A stretch of DNA of 64,000 nt from Vanilla planifolia (lineage: Eukaryota; Streptophyta; Magnoliopsida; Asparagales; Orchidaceae): positions 26,464,670 to 26,528,669 of the forward strand of contig CM043872.1 in NCBI GenBank assembly GCA_023846275.1, written 5' to 3'. Position 1 is the stretch's first letter, and each line of letters begins with the position of its first letter. Below, one piece after another: positions 62,235 through 64,000 of this stretch. The notes below the pieces were generated by a model, which ran no database searches, was not told the DNA's origin, and saw only the letters and a program-made list of their open reading frames with translations. The position numbers were made by a program, and so were the translations under genes.

Positions 62235-64000
62235 CTGTGAACAAATTTGGAAGATGAGACGGTGGTGAAGGTTAAGTTAAATCTCTAGTGTTGAAGTTGA
62301 TAAGGATTGAGGTAATTAACAGGGGGATAGGTCTGTGCCCTCTAGGACAAGTGACCAAAAGATTAAAACATAGGGATCTCTTGGTTCACCGCCTAAAAAG
62401 AGGAAGAGCTTAAATATGAGATCTCTCCACAATTACTTCAAAGAATTTCTAGTGAAAATTCTTCATGTACTCTACAAAGTTCTTTTCTTCTTCCTTGTGT
62501 TTGGTGACGTTTCCATATGTAGTCAAACAAACACTTTCATAGTAGAGAGAGATGGGCATCTATCGGTAATTGTGAGATATTCTCTGTTTGGAATTCAACA
62601 TCCAAGAATCCCAACAACTAGTACTCAAGCATAAGGCCTCGATAAATTGCTATGCCACAAAAGAATAAGGGGAGGTTGATGGTGAGAAAAAAATTATGAA
62701 ATCAAAGAAGAGGATTTTGGGTTTTGGAAATTACAAACTAATTAGTTATTCTCAACAAGTGTCTGGAGCTAACCAAGCAAGGAGAATGAGGTTTCCCAAA
62801 CCAAAAAACACTACAAGTACAATTCACCTTCGCACGAGATGTAGCACTGAAAGAAGCCAACTAGAAGACAACATGTATCGATAGTTTACACAGAAGATCA
62901 CTAAAGGGGTTTTAATCACCAATGCTATGAATGAGTTTCGATATTACTACTTTAAGAGTTCAGTGGGCATCAATTAAGATGATGAGACTGAAAGCTCTCA
63001 GCCTTTTGTTTCAAACTACCTGAGAATTGCAGTGCAAACATTAATGTTTTATTAAGTATATTGCACTTTGACAATGTCTGGAGGAAGAGCAGGCCATGAC
63101 GTTCGGGTGAACACATTCGCTGGGACTATGAGAACAAATTCACTTGAAGTAAACCAAAAATAAGAAGATAAATTACACAAAAGGATCACAAGTTCGTAAA
63201 ACACAAAGATAGAGAGATTTATCCTTAATGTTTGCATGCCTTTTGAATTCTAGATTTGAACTTGGTCGAATCTTTTCCCTCCTTCATATCAGGGGCTTTG
63301 TTAATATCTATCTTAAGGATTATGATCCTCTGGAGATCCAGAGAAAGGTACGATGCAAGTCAAAATATTGAGCAAAACTAGATGAAAGTTGTATGATGTT
63401 CGAAATATAGTTGGTTTGAAGAAAAATCTCTCATTGATCAGTTGTAAAACATGGGTCACTACACCACATTTAACGGCCACATATGGAGGAAATTTGAAAG
63501 TGCCATGGTCATAACTTAGAGTACAAAGTTCTATGCACGGTGGACAACCAAAAAAATTAAAACATTAATGCTAAGTTCTGATGTCAATCCAAAATTGAGG
63601 AATCATCGAGTTGGCCTCATTAGAGAGAAAGGAATGTACATTATGGCATCAACTGATTTTTCCCTAACCTGAAGTGTAGCAACATCAATTTGTGTTAGAA
63701 TTTCATACTGAACAAGCATAAATGAATCAATTTCTTGAGGACAGTTTAGGAACTCAACTTGGAAAGGCTCGCCCTAGTTCACATAGATGTATAAGGCCTA
63801 GACCCAATACAAACAGACGAAGGATCAATATACTCCAAGTGAAGCACAAGAATCAAAATCGAACATAGGTGCTATGTATATTAAGAAAAAATGTAAGGAC
63901 CACCAAGTTAATCACAGAAACAAGACGACCAAGAATTTTCTGAATAGACGTGCTAAATTATTTGAGTGATATAGAACCTCGTGTACTCTTGAACTTCAAA
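62235..64000. other. Probable intron of the TMEM205-like gene
   Basis: Sequence of mixed composition that is less AT-rich than the spacer to its left. Short frames (62416-62634 plus, 62696-62884 plus, 63052-63237 minus) have no motif I recognise, and none matches the conserved upstream TMEM205 block. The texture suggests a decayed retroelement within an intron, but I cannot assign a family. Confidence 0.45.

Noticed and set aside
62006-62257. Plus-strand open frame of 83 codons
   Set aside because: Antisense to the well-conserved TMEM205-like exon, with no homology of its own.
62416-62634. 72-codon plus-strand frame beginning MRSLHNYF
   Set aside because: Not overlapped by a better frame, but no recognisable domain and no supporting splice or promoter signals.

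Overview
The window is nuclear DNA of a flowering plant. It is AT-rich, its genes are split by GT-AG introns, it holds decayed plant retroelements, and every recognisable protein belongs to a plant family (UPF2, an R2R3-MYB, AMSH3, a TMEM205-like tail). The species cannot be named from the sequence. The very long, transposon-loaded introns suggest a eudicot or early-diverging angiosperm with an expanded genome.

Layout, left to right: (1) 1-23775, plus strand: nearly all of UPF2, the nonsense-mediated mRNA decay adaptor. Fifteen coding exons can be joined in frame (1177 codons plus stop); only a short N-terminal exon is missing, probably off the left edge. Its 5.5 kb second intron carries an antisense Ty1/copia pol remnant. 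(2) 23776-27071: UPF2 3' UTR and AT-rich intergenic DNA. (3) 27072-28524, minus strand: a complete three-exon R2R3-MYB gene (315 aa), most like subgroup 7 flavonol regulators (MYB11/12/111), with a G-box just upstream of the start codon and a TATA box further up. (4) 28703-33271: extremely AT-rich spacer with a 68-bp AT dinucleotide tract. (5) 33272-55584, minus strand: a complete 14-exon AMSH3-type JAMM deubiquitinase (514 aa) spread over 22 kb. Its 12.9 kb intron 11 separates the codons of the two zinc-binding histidines and holds a LINE fragment, a 21-bp GC-rich minisatellite and a 243-bp tandem duplication. Intron 2 holds an RTE-type LINE remnant. (6) 55585-62018: AT-rich spacer with degenerate palindromic repeats. 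(7) 62019-62234, minus strand: the last exon of a gene ending like plant TMEM205/LEA-domain proteins; the rest lies to the right or is lost.

The genes act in unrelated processes (RNA surveillance, flavonoid transcription control, ESCRT-linked deubiquitination, a membrane protein). UPF2 and the MYB converge; the MYB, AMSH and TMEM205-like genes are all on the minus strand. I see no operon-like cluster and no convincing undescribed system. The most notable features are structural: intron gigantism inside a catalytic motif, and nested repeats. Exon borders were found by eye from splice signals, reading frame and remembered family conservation. No alignment or database search was run.
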